36,269 nucleotides of DNA, taken from the NCBI GenBank assembly GCA_938017575.1, contig CALIJC010000016.1, positions 1-36,269 of the forward strand, given 5' to 3'. The notes under the pieces were generated by a model. That model ran no database searches and was not told the DNA's origin. It saw nothing but the letters and a program-made list of their open reading frames with translations. Shown in pieces: positions 26,910 to 36,044 of the stretch; within the stretch, counting starts at the first letter, position 1, and the number at the start of each line of letters is the position of its first letter. Origin of the DNA: an uncultured Patescibacteria group bacterium. GTDB taxonomy: Bacteria; Patescibacteriota; JACMRA01. The position numbers were made by a program, and so were the translations under genes.

Positions 26910-28172
26910 TTAAAAATTCTCTCTTACCCAGCTATCAATACTGCCAGCTCCCATAAAAATAATTAAAGAACCATCCTCTTTGTGAGCGATTATCTTTCTC
27001 CTTAGGTCTTCGTCTAATCGTGGGATTTCAACATCCACAGAGCTGTTTACATTTGCCGAAAGTTCTTCTGGAGTCAGGATATCTAAATCTGAGTTTTCTC
27101 TACTCAAATGAGTCGGTAACCAGTAAACTTTTGTAGCATTTTCAAAACAACTACTGTATAATTCCATTATTTCATGTTGCCTTGTGTTTTGGTGAGGCTG
27201 GTATATAACAATAATTTTAGGATTTACCTCCAAACCCATCTGAATTGTTGCAGCTATTTCTGTAGGGTGGTGAGCGTAATCAGAATAAATATTTTTAGCT
27301 ATCTTCTCCATCCTCCTTGTTGTTCCAGGAAAAGTTGAAAGAACTTCAACTAACTTATTCGAATCAATATCAGTAACCTTTTCCATTGTTTTCAAAGCAA
27401 GAAAAGTGTTTTCTCTATTATGCTTACCAGGCAGGTTAATAGCTTCAATCATCTTATTAACATCGGGTTCCAATTTAGAAAAACAGTCCCCCCTATTATA
27501 ATTAATTTTTTCATTATCTTGACGCCATAATACTACAGGCCCACGAGTTAAATTAGTAAATTCTGAAAAAGCTTGGTCATATTCTTTTGCTGTTTTATAA
27601 ATATCTGGGTGGTCGTAATCAATGTTTGTAATAATTGAAATATCTGGTTTATATTTTAAAAAGTTCCTATCAAATTCATCTGCCTCGAGGATAAAATACT
27701 CACTACCAATATTATATTCACTTGAGTTGCCAAAACCAATCTGAGAGCCAATTAAATAACTAATTGGTAATTTGAGTTTTTTGAACGCCCAGACTAACAT
27801 GGCAGTAGTCGAAGTTTTACCATGAGTTCCAGAAACAGCAATTAATTTTAGATTTTTCTCTTTTAGTATGTGATTTATAAATCCATCTCTTTTAGATAAT
27901 TTAATTGCATATTTTTTTGCTATTAGTAATTCAGGATGATTCTCTTTTAGAGCTGCAGTATATACAATCCAATCTATTCCATTTGTTTTAATCTTTTTCT
28001 CTAAGCTTTTCCCATCTTGATTATAATCTATTTCAACACCTCTCTTTTCAATCTGCTGAGTTCCCAAACCTTCGACCAAATCAGAACCATAAACAGAATA
28101 ATTACAATCAATTGCTAGTTCTGCCAAGGGAGAAAGACCACTACCACCAATACCAACAAAATAAATATTCAT
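26910..28172 (-). CDS. murC: UDP-N-acetylmuramate--L-alanine ligase (Mur ligase)
   Basis: 'VGIGGSGLSPLAELA', 'VSGTHGKTSTTAML', 'YSDYAHHPTEIAATI'. Confidence 0.92.
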   Translation of the reverse strand: MNIYFVGIGGSGLSPLAELAIDCNYSVYGSDLVEGLGTQQIEKRGVEIDYNQDGKSLEKKIKTNGIDWIVYTAALKENHPELLIAKKYAIKLSKRDGFINHILKEKNLKLIAVSGTHGKTSTTAMLVWAFKKLKLPISYLIGSQIGFGNSSEYNIGSEYFILEADEFDRNFLKYKPDISIITNIDYDHPDIYKTAKEYDQAFSEFTNLTRGPVVLWRQDNEKINYNRGDCFSKLEPDVNKMIEAINLPGKHNRENTFLALKTMEKVTDIDSNKLVEVLSTFPGTTRRMEKIAKNIYSDYAHHPTEIAATIQMGLEVNPKIIVIYQPHQNTRQHEIMELYSSCFENATKVYWLPTHLSRENSDLDILTPEELSANVNSSVDVEIPRLDEDLRRKIIAHKEDGSLIIFMGAGSIDSWVRENF

Positions 28173-28176
28173 ATAA

Positions 28177-28563
28177 TTATAATTTACTAATAATATCTTT
28201 CTGAACCTGCTTCATTTCTGATTCAGAAAATTGTTTAGATTTAGTATGTAAATCCCCTGGCTTAGATATCGGGATTAGATGTATATGACAATGAGAGACT
28301 TCAAGACCTTCAACAATTATTCCAACCCTAGAACCATATTTTAATTTATCTAACGAACTTGCAATTTTCTTTGCAAAATTCAGCAAATTATTATAAATAT
28401 CATCATCCAATTCATATATTTTATCTACCTTAATTTTAGGAACTACCAAAACATGTCCCTTTTGTTTAGGATAAATATCTAAAAAAGCAAAACAACTTTC
28501 ATCTTCAACAATCTTGTATGATGGGATTTCACCTTTGATAATTTTAGAAAAAAGTGACTCCAT
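28177..28563 (-). CDS. HIT family hydrolase
   Basis: 'SHCHIHLIPI' HxHxH motif; 'FSKIIKGEIPSYKIVEDESCFAFLDIYPKQKGHVLVVPK'. Confidence 0.93.
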   Translation of the reverse strand: MESLFSKIIKGEIPSYKIVEDESCFAFLDIYPKQKGHVLVVPKIKVDKIYELDDDIYNNLLNFAKKIASSLDKLKYGSRVGIIVEGLEVSHCHIHLIPISKPGDLHTKSKQFSESEMKQVQKDIISKL

Positions 28564-28580
28564 AAAATAAAAAGTATCTA

Positions 28581-28985
28581 TTAGCTATTGTAATAAGCTT
28601 TTTCTAAAGGATATAGTGTTATGAAATATTTTATAATCATTATAATTAAAACTACAAACCAAACTACCCCAGCCAAAAGCCACATTCTACTACCCAAAAA
28701 TCCAACTTCTGCTTGTCTCAAAAATAGCCAAAATGAACCTAAAATCCCCATCCAAAGAAAATTAGATCCCCATAGTGTAAACTTTGATGTTAACGGGTTA
28801 TGTTTATTCATAAAGCCTTGAACCAAAAAAGAAAGGACACCTATTGAAAAGAAAACTGTAAATAAAACTACAAAGGCAGTATAAAAGCTCGATGGATATT
28901 CTATTGGTCTAGTAATTGGCGATGATCCAGCAACACCTTCAAACCAGTATTCTAAATCAACTAATTTACTCCAATCTATATTCAT
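28581..28985 (-). CDS. Hypothetical membrane protein
   Basis: ORF track; three hydrophobic segments. Confidence 0.6.
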   Translation of the reverse strand: MNIDWSKLVDLEYWFEGVAGSSPITRPIEYPSSFYTAFVVLFTVFFSIGVLSFLVQGFMNKHNPLTSKFTLWGSNFLWMGILGSFWLFLRQAEVGFLGSRMWLLAGVVWFVVLIIMIIKYFITLYPLEKAYYNS

Positions 28986-28996
28986 AAATTATGATA

Positions 28997-29920
28997 CTAT
29001 TTAATATATTCTGTAATAGTTTTTAAAGCTTTCTCTGTGATTCCAGGAAAATCTTGAACTTCTTTTATTCTTTTTTTAAGTTCATCTTTTGTCAAAATAT
29101 CATTTTTCTCAAGAATATTTTTAATTCTTTTTGGCAAATTCAAATCACTTTCTTTCTCTTTGACAACATCAGCAGCATTTTCTTTGGCAGGAGCTTTTTC
29201 TTCAGTTTTATCTTCACCAAGAAAACTTGATTGAATTTTTGTAAATCTATCAATTATTAGATTCAAACTATAATCAATTATCTCTTTTGCTTCAACTGTT
29301 CCATCAGTTTGAAAGTCGATAGCAACTTTATCAAAATTAGTGTTCTCTCCTACACGAACTTTTTCTACGTTTAATGAAACATTACTAACAGGGCTGAACA
29401 ATGAATCAACGATTACTTGGTTTGGGTTGGTATTCGCAGAAAAATCGATATCATCAATGGAAAGGTATCCAATACCTCTAGAAATCTCGATTTCAATTTC
29501 AATTTTAGATCCTTTATCTAATGTACAGATGTGCTGATCTTTATTGATAATCTTTACTCTAGCATCTTCTTCAAAATCGTTTGCAGTTACAACACCAGCT
29601 GAATCTTTTTTAAGAATTAAAGAAACAGTTTCATCGTCTGTAGTAATAACAGATCGAACTTGTTTTAGATTTAAGGTAATATCCAAAGCATCTTCAACTA
29701 CACCTTTGATTGCTTGGTATTCATGAGTTAGATCATTGATTCGAATTTTAGTTACAGCAAAACCAGGGACGCTAGATAATAACACCCTTCTAATTGAGTT
29801 ACCAAGTGTATACCCAAATCCTGGCATTAATGGTTCAATTTCCAGAGTGTATTTATTATCCTTGTGAGATAAAATCTTTGATTTAATTGGGGACTGTGTT
29901 TGATGAAAATTATCGAGCAT
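28997..29920 (-). CDS. rpoA: RNA polymerase alpha subunit
   Basis: 'PLMPGFGYTLGNSIRRVLLSSVPGFAVTKIRINDLTHEYQAIKGVVEDALDITLNLKQV'. Confidence 0.96.
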   Translation of the reverse strand: MLDNFHQTQSPIKSKILSHKDNKYTLEIEPLMPGFGYTLGNSIRRVLLSSVPGFAVTKIRINDLTHEYQAIKGVVEDALDITLNLKQVRSVITTDDETVSLILKKDSAGVVTANDFEEDARVKIINKDQHICTLDKGSKIEIEIEISRGIGYLSIDDIDFSANTNPNQVIVDSLFSPVSNVSLNVEKVRVGENTNFDKVAIDFQTDGTVEAKEIIDYSLNLIIDRFTKIQSSFLGEDKTEEKAPAKENAADVVKEKESDLNLPKRIKNILEKNDILTKDELKKRIKEVQDFPGITEKALKTITEYIK

Positions 29921-30036
29921 ACCTATTTTTTAAAATATTTTTATTGTTAGTTGTTTTCTTTATATATAAAATTTATTAAACTACTTAAATGCAACTTTTA
30001 CAAAGATGCTAGAAGTTACAAGCCTATAAGACTTCA

Positions 30037-30113
30037 TGGTGGGTGTGAGAGGACTCGAACCTCTGACCTCTTCATTATCAGTGAAGTGCTCTAACCAGCT
30101 GAGCTACACACCC
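30037..30113 (-). tRNA. tRNA-Ile (GAT), CCA encoded
   Basis: Reverse complement GGGTGTGTAGCTCAGCTGGTTAGAGCACTTCACTGATAATGAAGAGGTCAGAGGTTCGAGTCCTCTCACACCCACCA. Confidence 0.96.
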
Positions 30114-30143
30114 AAACCTGAAATAAATCTCAAATTTATTACT

Positions 30144-30560
30144 TTATTTAATAATACCTTTTACACCTTTTGTCAAATATATTGAGTCTTCTTCTTTGAA
30201 CTTCAAAGGATTAGACAGTGTACCTGTATTAACAATACGCACCTTCTTAATTAGTTTAGTAATTAAACCTTTTTCTAATAGAGTAGCCATTGAAACTTCT
30301 TCGCCTTTAGAAAATTTCTTATCCAGAGCAGAAAGTGTCAAAGTTGCCTTATTTTTTCTATCGTAGCTTTTGAAACCTCTAACTTTTGGCAATCTTCTAA
30401 TCAAAGGTTTTTGACCTCCTTCAAAACCAATTCTTACATGACCTCTCTTTGTCTGTCCTTTATGACCTTTTCCAGAGTTTTTTCCTCTGTTAGAACCCTC
30501 ACCTCTACCGACTCTTTTTCGTCTTTTTACTATTTTCTTTAAATTATTTAATCCAAACAT
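30144..30560 (-). CDS. rplO: 50S ribosomal protein L15
   Basis: 'KRVGRGEGSNRGKNSGKGHKGQTKRGHVRIGFEGGQKPLIRRLPKVRGF'. Confidence 0.95.
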   Translation of the reverse strand: MFGLNNLKKIVKRRKRVGRGEGSNRGKNSGKGHKGQTKRGHVRIGFEGGQKPLIRRLPKVRGFKSYDRKNKATLTLSALDKKFSKGEEVSMATLLEKGLITKLIKKVRIVNTGTLSNPLKFKEEDSIYLTKGVKGIIK

Positions 30561-30569
30561 ATGAATACA

Positions 30570-31250
30570 TTATTTAGTTTCTTCTTCTTTAGTTTCTTCA
30601 GTTTTGGTTTCGCCCTCTACACCTTCTTCTCCTTCACCCTCAACTCCGTTTTCTTCATCTAGATCTAGCTCAGAATCACTTTCAAAGTCTTCTTCAGTAG
30701 ATTGGGCAATTAAACCACAAAGTGCATCGGTAGATTCTGTAATTATTTCGTACTTATCATCCTTAGGTAGATCAGAAACATACATTGAATCACCTATATT
30801 TGCAATAACCTCTACGTTAATTTTTATTTCAGAAGGAATATTATCTGGAAGAGCTTCTACTTCGATTTCATCTAGATATGTTGTAAATACACCACCTTGA
30901 CCCTTAACACCTGCAGGTTCACCTTCGTAAATAACAGGAACTTGAGCGGTAACTTTTTGTTTCAAGTTAACTTCTCTAAAATCAACATGTCTAGCAGTGT
31001 TATGAATCGGATCAACATCAATGCTTTGAACAATTACAGGAATTTTTTCTCCATCAATCATTAAATCAATAACATTTGTTTTTCCAGATTCCTTATAAGT
31101 TTTAATAAACTCTCTTGTTGGTAGTTGAACAATAATACTTTCATCTCTTTCACCAAAAATTACAGCAGGAAGAATGCCATCTCTTCTTAATTTTCTGCAC
31201 TGGTTACCAGTTAGTTCTCTTTTTTCTATTTCTAATTTAATATGAGCCAT
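30570..31250 (-). CDS. rplY: 50S ribosomal protein L25/general stress protein Ctc
   Basis: 'CRKLRRDGILPAVIFGE', 'VQSIDVDPIHNTARHVDFREV'. Confidence 0.92.
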   Translation of the reverse strand: MAHIKLEIEKRELTGNQCRKLRRDGILPAVIFGERDESIIVQLPTREFIKTYKESGKTNVIDLMIDGEKIPVIVQSIDVDPIHNTARHVDFREVNLKQKVTAQVPVIYEGEPAGVKGQGGVFTTYLDEIEVEALPDNIPSEIKINVEVIANIGDSMYVSDLPKDDKYEIITESTDALCGLIAQSTEEDFESDSELDLDEENGVEGEGEEGVEGETKTEETKEEETK

Positions 31251-31256
31251 ATAATT

Positions 31257-31838
31257 CTATGTTAGGGTGTATACTACAAATTTTGATACAACAATTTTTT
31301 CACCAGTAGTTTGAACAACACTAGCAAGGTGTTCACCAACTGTTAATTTTGTGTTTTTTAAAAATGGTTGGGAAAGAAGACTTACTTCATTTTTAATTTT
31401 GGCTTCTTTACCTTTTAAAATCATTTCAATTTTATCTTCGGGTTTTCCCTCGTTCAAAAGCTGTTGCTTAGCAATTTCCAATTCAGCAGTTATAAAATCT
31501 TGATTTACTTCCTCTTCATTAACAAACCTAGGGTTAAATGCAGTGATGTGAAGTGTTAAATCCTGTCCAAATTCTTTGAAAATATCAGAACGTGATACAA
31601 AATCTGTTTCACATTTTAATTCAACCATCACACCAATTCTATTTTCATGTGTATATGAAAATATCCCACCTTGATTTGTTACTCTATCCTGTCTAGATTG
31701 TTGTTTATATACACCCTGTTCTCTAAGGTGAGTAATGATTTTTTCTTCGTCTTCGCCGATTTTCTCTACTGCTTTTTTAATATCCTTGAGAGGTAAACCT
31801 GTTTTATTTCTAATGCTTTTAATTAGTTCAATAGACAT
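31257..31838 (-). CDS. tsf: Elongation factor Ts
   Basis: 'IKSIRNKTGLPLKDIKKAVE', 'ELKCETDFVSRSDIFKEFGQDLTLHITAFNPRFV'. Confidence 0.94.
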   Translation of the reverse strand: MSIELIKSIRNKTGLPLKDIKKAVEKIGEDEEKIITHLREQGVYKQQSRQDRVTNQGGIFSYTHENRIGVMVELKCETDFVSRSDIFKEFGQDLTLHITAFNPRFVNEEEVNQDFITAELEIAKQQLLNEGKPEDKIEMILKGKEAKIKNEVSLLSQPFLKNTKLTVGEHLASVVQTTGEKIVVSKFVVYTLT

Positions 31839-31847
31839 ATTAATAAT

Positions 31848-32540
31848 TTATTTTGTGTGTTGTTTAAGAGCTTCAAAAACAGCTTGAACTCCTGATGTTT
31901 TGTTGTTACTTCCAATAATTTTTGTATAAACGTTTTTTAATCCAACTAATTCTAATACTGGTCTAACAAACCCACCAGAAATTAAACCTGTTCCTGCATC
32001 TGCTGGTTTGATCATAACAGATGTAGATTTGTATTTGATCATTGTTGGGAAATCAATTGATCCTGTGTCATTTACTTTAATATCCAAAAGATTATTCTTT
32101 GCTTGTCGAGTCGCTTTTGCCACAGACTCTTGAAAGTCCATTCCTTTTTTCAAACCGTAACCAACTTTTCCTTTCTTATCACCTACAACAACTAATGCGG
32201 CAAATCTCATTCTTTTTCCTCCTTTAACAACCCTAGTAACTCTTTTAACTTGAATTATTTGGCTATCAAAATCATCTTTCTCTTCAGGTTTCTGCCTTCT
32301 ATTGTTTCTGTTGTTTCTTTTTCCAAATCTTCCACCCTGACCACCTTTTGAGTTTCCATCTCTACCACCGAATCTTCCTCTATTATTTGCACCAAAACCT
32401 CCTCGTTGATTTCTTCTAGCAAAAGGTTTTTTTTCAAACCCAGCTTTTCCAGTATCAGGTTTACTCTCTACAGGTTTTTCAGTTGTAGCAACAGTTGAAG
32501 TAGCTTCGTTCTTTACATCTTTTTTAATTTCTTCTGACAT
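31848..32540 (-). CDS. rpsE: 30S ribosomal protein S5 with basic Arg/Gly/Asn-rich N-terminal extension
   Basis: 'IQVKRVTRVVKGGKRMRFAALVVVGDKKGKVGYGLKKGMDFQESVAKATRQAKNNL'. Confidence 0.95.
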   Translation of the reverse strand: MSEEIKKDVKNEATSTVATTEKPVESKPDTGKAGFEKKPFARRNQRGGFGANNRGRFGGRDGNSKGGQGGRFGKRNNRNNRRQKPEEKDDFDSQIIQVKRVTRVVKGGKRMRFAALVVVGDKKGKVGYGLKKGMDFQESVAKATRQAKNNLLDIKVNDTGSIDFPTMIKYKSTSVMIKPADAGTGLISGGFVRPVLELVGLKNVYTKIIGSNNKTSGVQAVFEALKQHTK

Positions 32541-32545
32541 AATTA

Positions 32546-32866
32546 TTATATATTAATGTTATTTTTTCTAATAGATTCTGCAAGAGCTTTAACCCTACCG
32601 TGATACAAGTAGCCATTTCTATCAAAGAAAACTGATTGAATTTTATTTTTCTTTAAATAATTAGAAACCTTCTCACCAATTATCTCTGATTTTTTAGTTT
32701 TTGTACCTTTTTCGTTACAAGATGTAAAAGTAACAAGTGTCTTTTTAGTTCCAGGTTCCAGAACTTGGGCCAAAATATTTTTATTAGATCTATGAACAAC
32801 TACTACGTGTCTGTCGTAGTTAATTTTTTTCTTTAGTCTGTTTCTTTTAACAATTCTATTACTCAT
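32546..32866 (-). CDS. rplR: 50S ribosomal protein L18
   Basis: 'VVVHRSNKNILAQVLEPGTKKTLVTFTS...VFFDRNGYLYHGRVKALAESIR'. Confidence 0.92.
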   Translation of the reverse strand: MSNRIVKRNRLKKKINYDRHVVVVHRSNKNILAQVLEPGTKKTLVTFTSCNEKGTKTKKSEIIGEKVSNYLKKNKIQSVFFDRNGYLYHGRVKALAESIRKNNINI

Positions 32867-32877
32867 ACAATTAGTTT

Positions 32878-33420
32878 CTATTTAGCTTTTTTTCCAACTT
32901 TCTTTTTATAAAATCTTCCTGGGAATTTGAATCCTTTATGTTTATATGGATCAGCAGGTTTCATATTGTGAATATTAGTAAAGAAATCACCTAATATTTG
33001 TTTGTTAATACTTTCACCAGATAAATTATTCTTTTTTAAAGTTAATTTAATTTCTGAAGGGACATCAACTTTAACTGGGTGGGAATATCCTATGTATAAT
33101 ACAAGGTTACTTCCAGAAAGTTCCATTTTGTAACCAACACCACTCAATTCAACTTCTTTAGTGAAAGGTTTTGTAACACCAGTGATAGCATTATTTATTA
33201 GAGCTCTTGTTGTTCCCCACATTGATTTTTGAAATTTGATATTCTCTTTTTCAATATTTACTTTCAAAATATCTTCTGTGATTTCTAAAGAAATAAAATC
33301 CAGTAATTCAACAGAAAGCTGACCCAAAGGGCCTTTAGCAGTAAAGACATTCTCTGATTTATTGTAATCTACAGTTACTTCTTTAGGTATAGTAATTTCT
33401 TTTTTCCCAACTCTGGACAT
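32878..33420 (-). CDS. rplF: 50S ribosomal protein L6
   Basis: 'MSRVGKKEITIPKEVTV', 'VELSGVGYKMELSGSNLVLYIGYSHPVKVDVP'. Confidence 0.95.
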   Translation of the reverse strand: MSRVGKKEITIPKEVTVDYNKSENVFTAKGPLGQLSVELLDFISLEITEDILKVNIEKENIKFQKSMWGTTRALINNAITGVTKPFTKEVELSGVGYKMELSGSNLVLYIGYSHPVKVDVPSEIKLTLKKNNLSGESINKQILGDFFTNIHNMKPADPYKHKGFKFPGRFYKKKVGKKAK

Positions 33421-33465
33421 ATATAGTATATTAATCTGATTTCTGTTAATTTGTCAAGGTTATGT

Positions 33466-33837
33466 CTAATAAATACTAAACAACAGCTCTCCACCAGTTG
33501 CTTGCTTTTTTGCTTCTACATTTGTTAAAATTCCAGAAGATGTGGATAATATATTGAATCCAACACCATTGATAATTTTAGGTAGCATTTTATAAGAAAA
33601 ATACTGTCTTTGACCTGGTTTTGAAATTCTCTTTAATTTATTAATTTTGTTACTATTAATAGTAATTGTAACGTCTCTATCGTTGACTTCGAACCCTTCA
33701 AAATAACCCAAAGTAACTAGTTTTTTAGAAACCTTCACAACCAAATTGTTTTTTAGAACAACAACAGTTGAGTTATCTGCCATAACAGCATTATTTATTC
33801 TTGCAACGAAATCACTCATTAAATCTTGTAACGACAT
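33466..33837 (-). CDS. rpsH: 30S ribosomal protein S8
   Basis: 'DLMSDFVARINNAVMA', 'LKRISKPGQRQYFSYKMLPKIINGVGFNILSTSSGILTNVEAKKQATGGELLFSIY'. Confidence 0.95.
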   Translation of the reverse strand: MSLQDLMSDFVARINNAVMADNSTVVVLKNNLVVKVSKKLVTLGYFEGFEVNDRDVTITINSNKINKLKRISKPGQRQYFSYKMLPKIINGVGFNILSTSSGILTNVEAKKQATGGELLFSIY

Positions 33838-33850
33838 ATTCTATAATTAT

Positions 33851-34036
33851 TTATTTACTACTCTTGAAAAATCCATTCAACAAACCATCATTTGCTGCTT
33901 CTCTAACACAAACCCTACAAAGATCAAAGTATCTTAAATACCCTTGCTTTCTTCCGCAAAGTTTACATCTTCTAACTAATCTAGTAGAATATTTTGGTTT
34001 TTTTAACGCTTTAGCTATTAGTGCTTTTCTTGCCAT
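33851..34036 (-). CDS. rpsN: 30S ribosomal protein S14 type Z (zinc-binding)
   Basis: 'RRCKLCGRKQGYLRYFDLCRVCVREAANDGLLNGFFKSSK' with two CxxC. Confidence 0.95.
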   Translation of the reverse strand: MARKALIAKALKKPKYSTRLVRRCKLCGRKQGYLRYFDLCRVCVREAANDGLLNGFFKSSK

Positions 34037-34040
34037 ATGA

Positions 34041-34586
34041 TTATTTTTTAAATGGGAAATTTAATTGTTCTAAAAATTTTTTATTGTTCTCCGATCCTGT
34101 TTTGAAAACTATATTGATCTGCATTCCGAAGTTAACAGTTGAGTCAAATCCGATAGCTGGGAAAACAGAAGTGTTTGGAATACCTAAACTATATGATTTA
34201 TAATTTTTATCAAAAGATGAGCTGGAAATTCCTCTAAAATCTCGAGTTCTTGGTAAGGCCAAATAGACCAAGTTTACTAAAAAGTCATACATTTTTTGAC
34301 CACGTAATGTTAACTGCATTCCAACTGGCTCTCCTTTTCTTAATTTAAAACCAGCAATTGAAAGTCTACTAGCAATTACTTTAGGTTTTTGGCCAGCTAA
34401 ACTATACACATATTTTTCAATATCTGCCCTAGCTTTAGAATCATTTTTGTAGTCACCGATACCAACATTAATTGAAATTTTCTCAATTTGTGGAGCTTCA
34501 AATTTATTTAATTTAAGCTCTTTAATTAAAGATTCCACATTATTAGTATAGTTTTCTTTTGATTTTAATTTTAATGTATCGCTCAT
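34041..34586 (-). CDS. rplE: 50S ribosomal protein L5
   Basis: 'APQIEKISINVGIGDYKND', 'GQKPKVIASRLSIAGFKLRKGEPVGMQLTLRGQKMYDFLVNLVYLALPRTRDFRGI'. Confidence 0.96.
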   Translation of the reverse strand: MSDTLKLKSKENYTNNVESLIKELKLNKFEAPQIEKISINVGIGDYKNDSKARADIEKYVYSLAGQKPKVIASRLSIAGFKLRKGEPVGMQLTLRGQKMYDFLVNLVYLALPRTRDFRGISSSSFDKNYKSYSLGIPNTSVFPAIGFDSTVNFGMQINIVFKTGSENNKKFLEQLNFPFKK

Positions 34587-34589
34587 ATT

Positions 34590-34991
34590 CTATTTGTTCT
34601 TTTTAACTGCTTTTGAATCTTTATCTTCAGAAGTTTTAGTTGAAGATACCTTAGAAGGAGCTTTGCCAGTTGTTTTTAAAATTCTAGTTTTTTTACCTTC
34701 TTTGCTAATATCAATCTTAACTTTAGATATTTTTCCTTTTTCGTCAACCAAACTAACATTTGAAGCATCGATGAATCGATCCTTTAGTTTCATTTCTCCA
34801 GGAATGTTGTATTCTTTATTAGGCTTACGATAATCAGTAAACTGTTTAACATCGGAAACAGAAACTTTCTTTTGTAAGGAACCATTTTTACGTCTTTTTT
34901 TGACTACATTAGTGACAACACCAGTGTGACCTTTGAAAGCCCCAGATGTTATTTTTACATTATCTCCTTTTTGGATTTTTACAATAGACAT
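34590..34991 (-). CDS. rplX: 50S ribosomal protein L24
   Basis: 'KIQKGDNVKITSGAFKGHTGVVTNVVKKR'. Confidence 0.92.
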   Translation of the reverse strand: MSIVKIQKGDNVKITSGAFKGHTGVVTNVVKKRRKNGSLQKKVSVSDVKQFTDYRKPNKEYNIPGEMKLKDRFIDASNVSLVDEKGKISKVKIDISKEGKKTRILKTTGKAPSKVSSTKTSEDKDSKAVKKNK

Positions 34992-34996
34992 AAATA

Positions 34997-35368
34997 TTAT
35001 AGTACTTCTTCTGCTAATGATACAATTTTGTTAAAACCTCTATCTCTTATTTCTCTAGCGACTGGACCGAAAACACGAGTTGCAATTGGTTCTTTGTTTG
35101 CTTTATTGATTATAACCAAAGCGTTGTCTGAAAATTTTATTGATGATCCATCTTTTCGGTTTACCTTTGCCCTAACTCTCACAATAACACCATAGACAAC
35201 TTGCCCTTTTTTAACCTTACCTGAAGGACTTGCTTTTTTTACTGAACCTACAACAACTGAACCAACTTTGGCAGTTTTCATATTATTCTTTCCGTTTACA
35301 GCGAACAACATTACCTTGTTGGCACCTGAGTTATCCGCTACGTTACATACTGATCTATCTTGGAGCAT
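34997..35368 (-). CDS. rplN: 50S ribosomal protein L14
   Basis: 'LQDRSVCNVADNSGANKVMLFAV', 'FSDNALVIINKANKEPIATRVFGPVAREIRDRGFNKIVSLAEEVL'. Confidence 0.97.
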   Translation of the reverse strand: MLQDRSVCNVADNSGANKVMLFAVNGKNNMKTAKVGSVVVGSVKKASPSGKVKKGQVVYGVIVRVRAKVNRKDGSSIKFSDNALVIINKANKEPIATRVFGPVAREIRDRGFNKIVSLAEEVL

Positions 35369-35377
35369 ATCTAATTA

Positions 35378-35803
35378 TTAACTTAATTCTGTTTCTTTAT
35401 ATATCATCTTTGTCTTGAAAGGTAATTTGTGTGATGCAATTCTAAAAGCTTCAGCAACAACATCAGCAGGAATACCTTTTACTTCAAAAATTATCCTTCC
35501 AGGTTTAACTGGGAACATAAAATATTCAATACTTCCAACACCAACTCCCATAGGAATGTTTGCCGCTTTTTGTGTTACAGGTCGACTAGGAAATACTCTT
35601 ATATAAACCTTACCACCTTTACATCTTCTACTAATAACACGACGAGCTGATTCAATCTGCCTACTAGTTAGCCAGTGACTGCTCATAGCTTTAAGACCAT
35701 AGTCACCATAAAGTAAGGTACTACCTCTTTTCAAGGTACCCCGTCTTTTCTGACCTAGTCTATTAAACACTTTTTTATGAACAATTCTCTTTGGTGTAAG
35801 CAT
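35378..35803 (-). CDS. rplP: 50S ribosomal protein L16
   Basis: 'MLTPKRIVHKKVFNRLGQKRRGTLKRGSTLLYGDYGLKAMSSHWLTSRQIESARRVISR'. Confidence 0.96.
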   Translation of the reverse strand: MLTPKRIVHKKVFNRLGQKRRGTLKRGSTLLYGDYGLKAMSSHWLTSRQIESARRVISRRCKGGKVYIRVFPSRPVTQKAANIPMGVGVGSIEYFMFPVKPGRIIFEVKGIPADVVAEAFRIASHKLPFKTKMIYKETELS

Positions 35804-35823
35804 ATCTAATTATTATTATCTTT

Positions 35824-36042
35824 TTAACTTTCTACTACTTTCCAGCTAATAGTTTTTGAAACTGGTTTACATGAAGCAATCTCGACCTTTTGTCCTATTT
35901 CAAATTTGCTTGAATCTGAACAAGCAACGTGATATTTTTTCTTTGTTTTAAACCTCTTGTTATATTTAGGATGTAGCTGAACAGAGAATACTGTTACAAC
36001 CAATGCCTTTGTCATTTTGTTTGAATTTACTACTCCAGTCAT
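35824..36042 (-). CDS. rpsQ: 30S ribosomal protein S17
   Basis: 'TGVVNSNKMTKALVVTVFSVQLHPKYNKRFKTKKKYHVACSDSSKFEIGQKVEIASCKPVSKTISWKVVE'. Confidence 0.92.
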   Translation of the reverse strand: MTGVVNSNKMTKALVVTVFSVQLHPKYNKRFKTKKKYHVACSDSSKFEIGQKVEIASCKPVSKTISWKVVES

Positions 36043-36044
36043 AT

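Noticed and set aside
30604-30900. Plus-strand ORF rich in Ser/Pro
   Set aside because: Antisense of the Glu-rich C-terminus of L25.
34594-35195. Plus-strand ORFs 34594-34833 and 34926-35195
   Set aside because: Antisense to rplX/rplN; no independent support.
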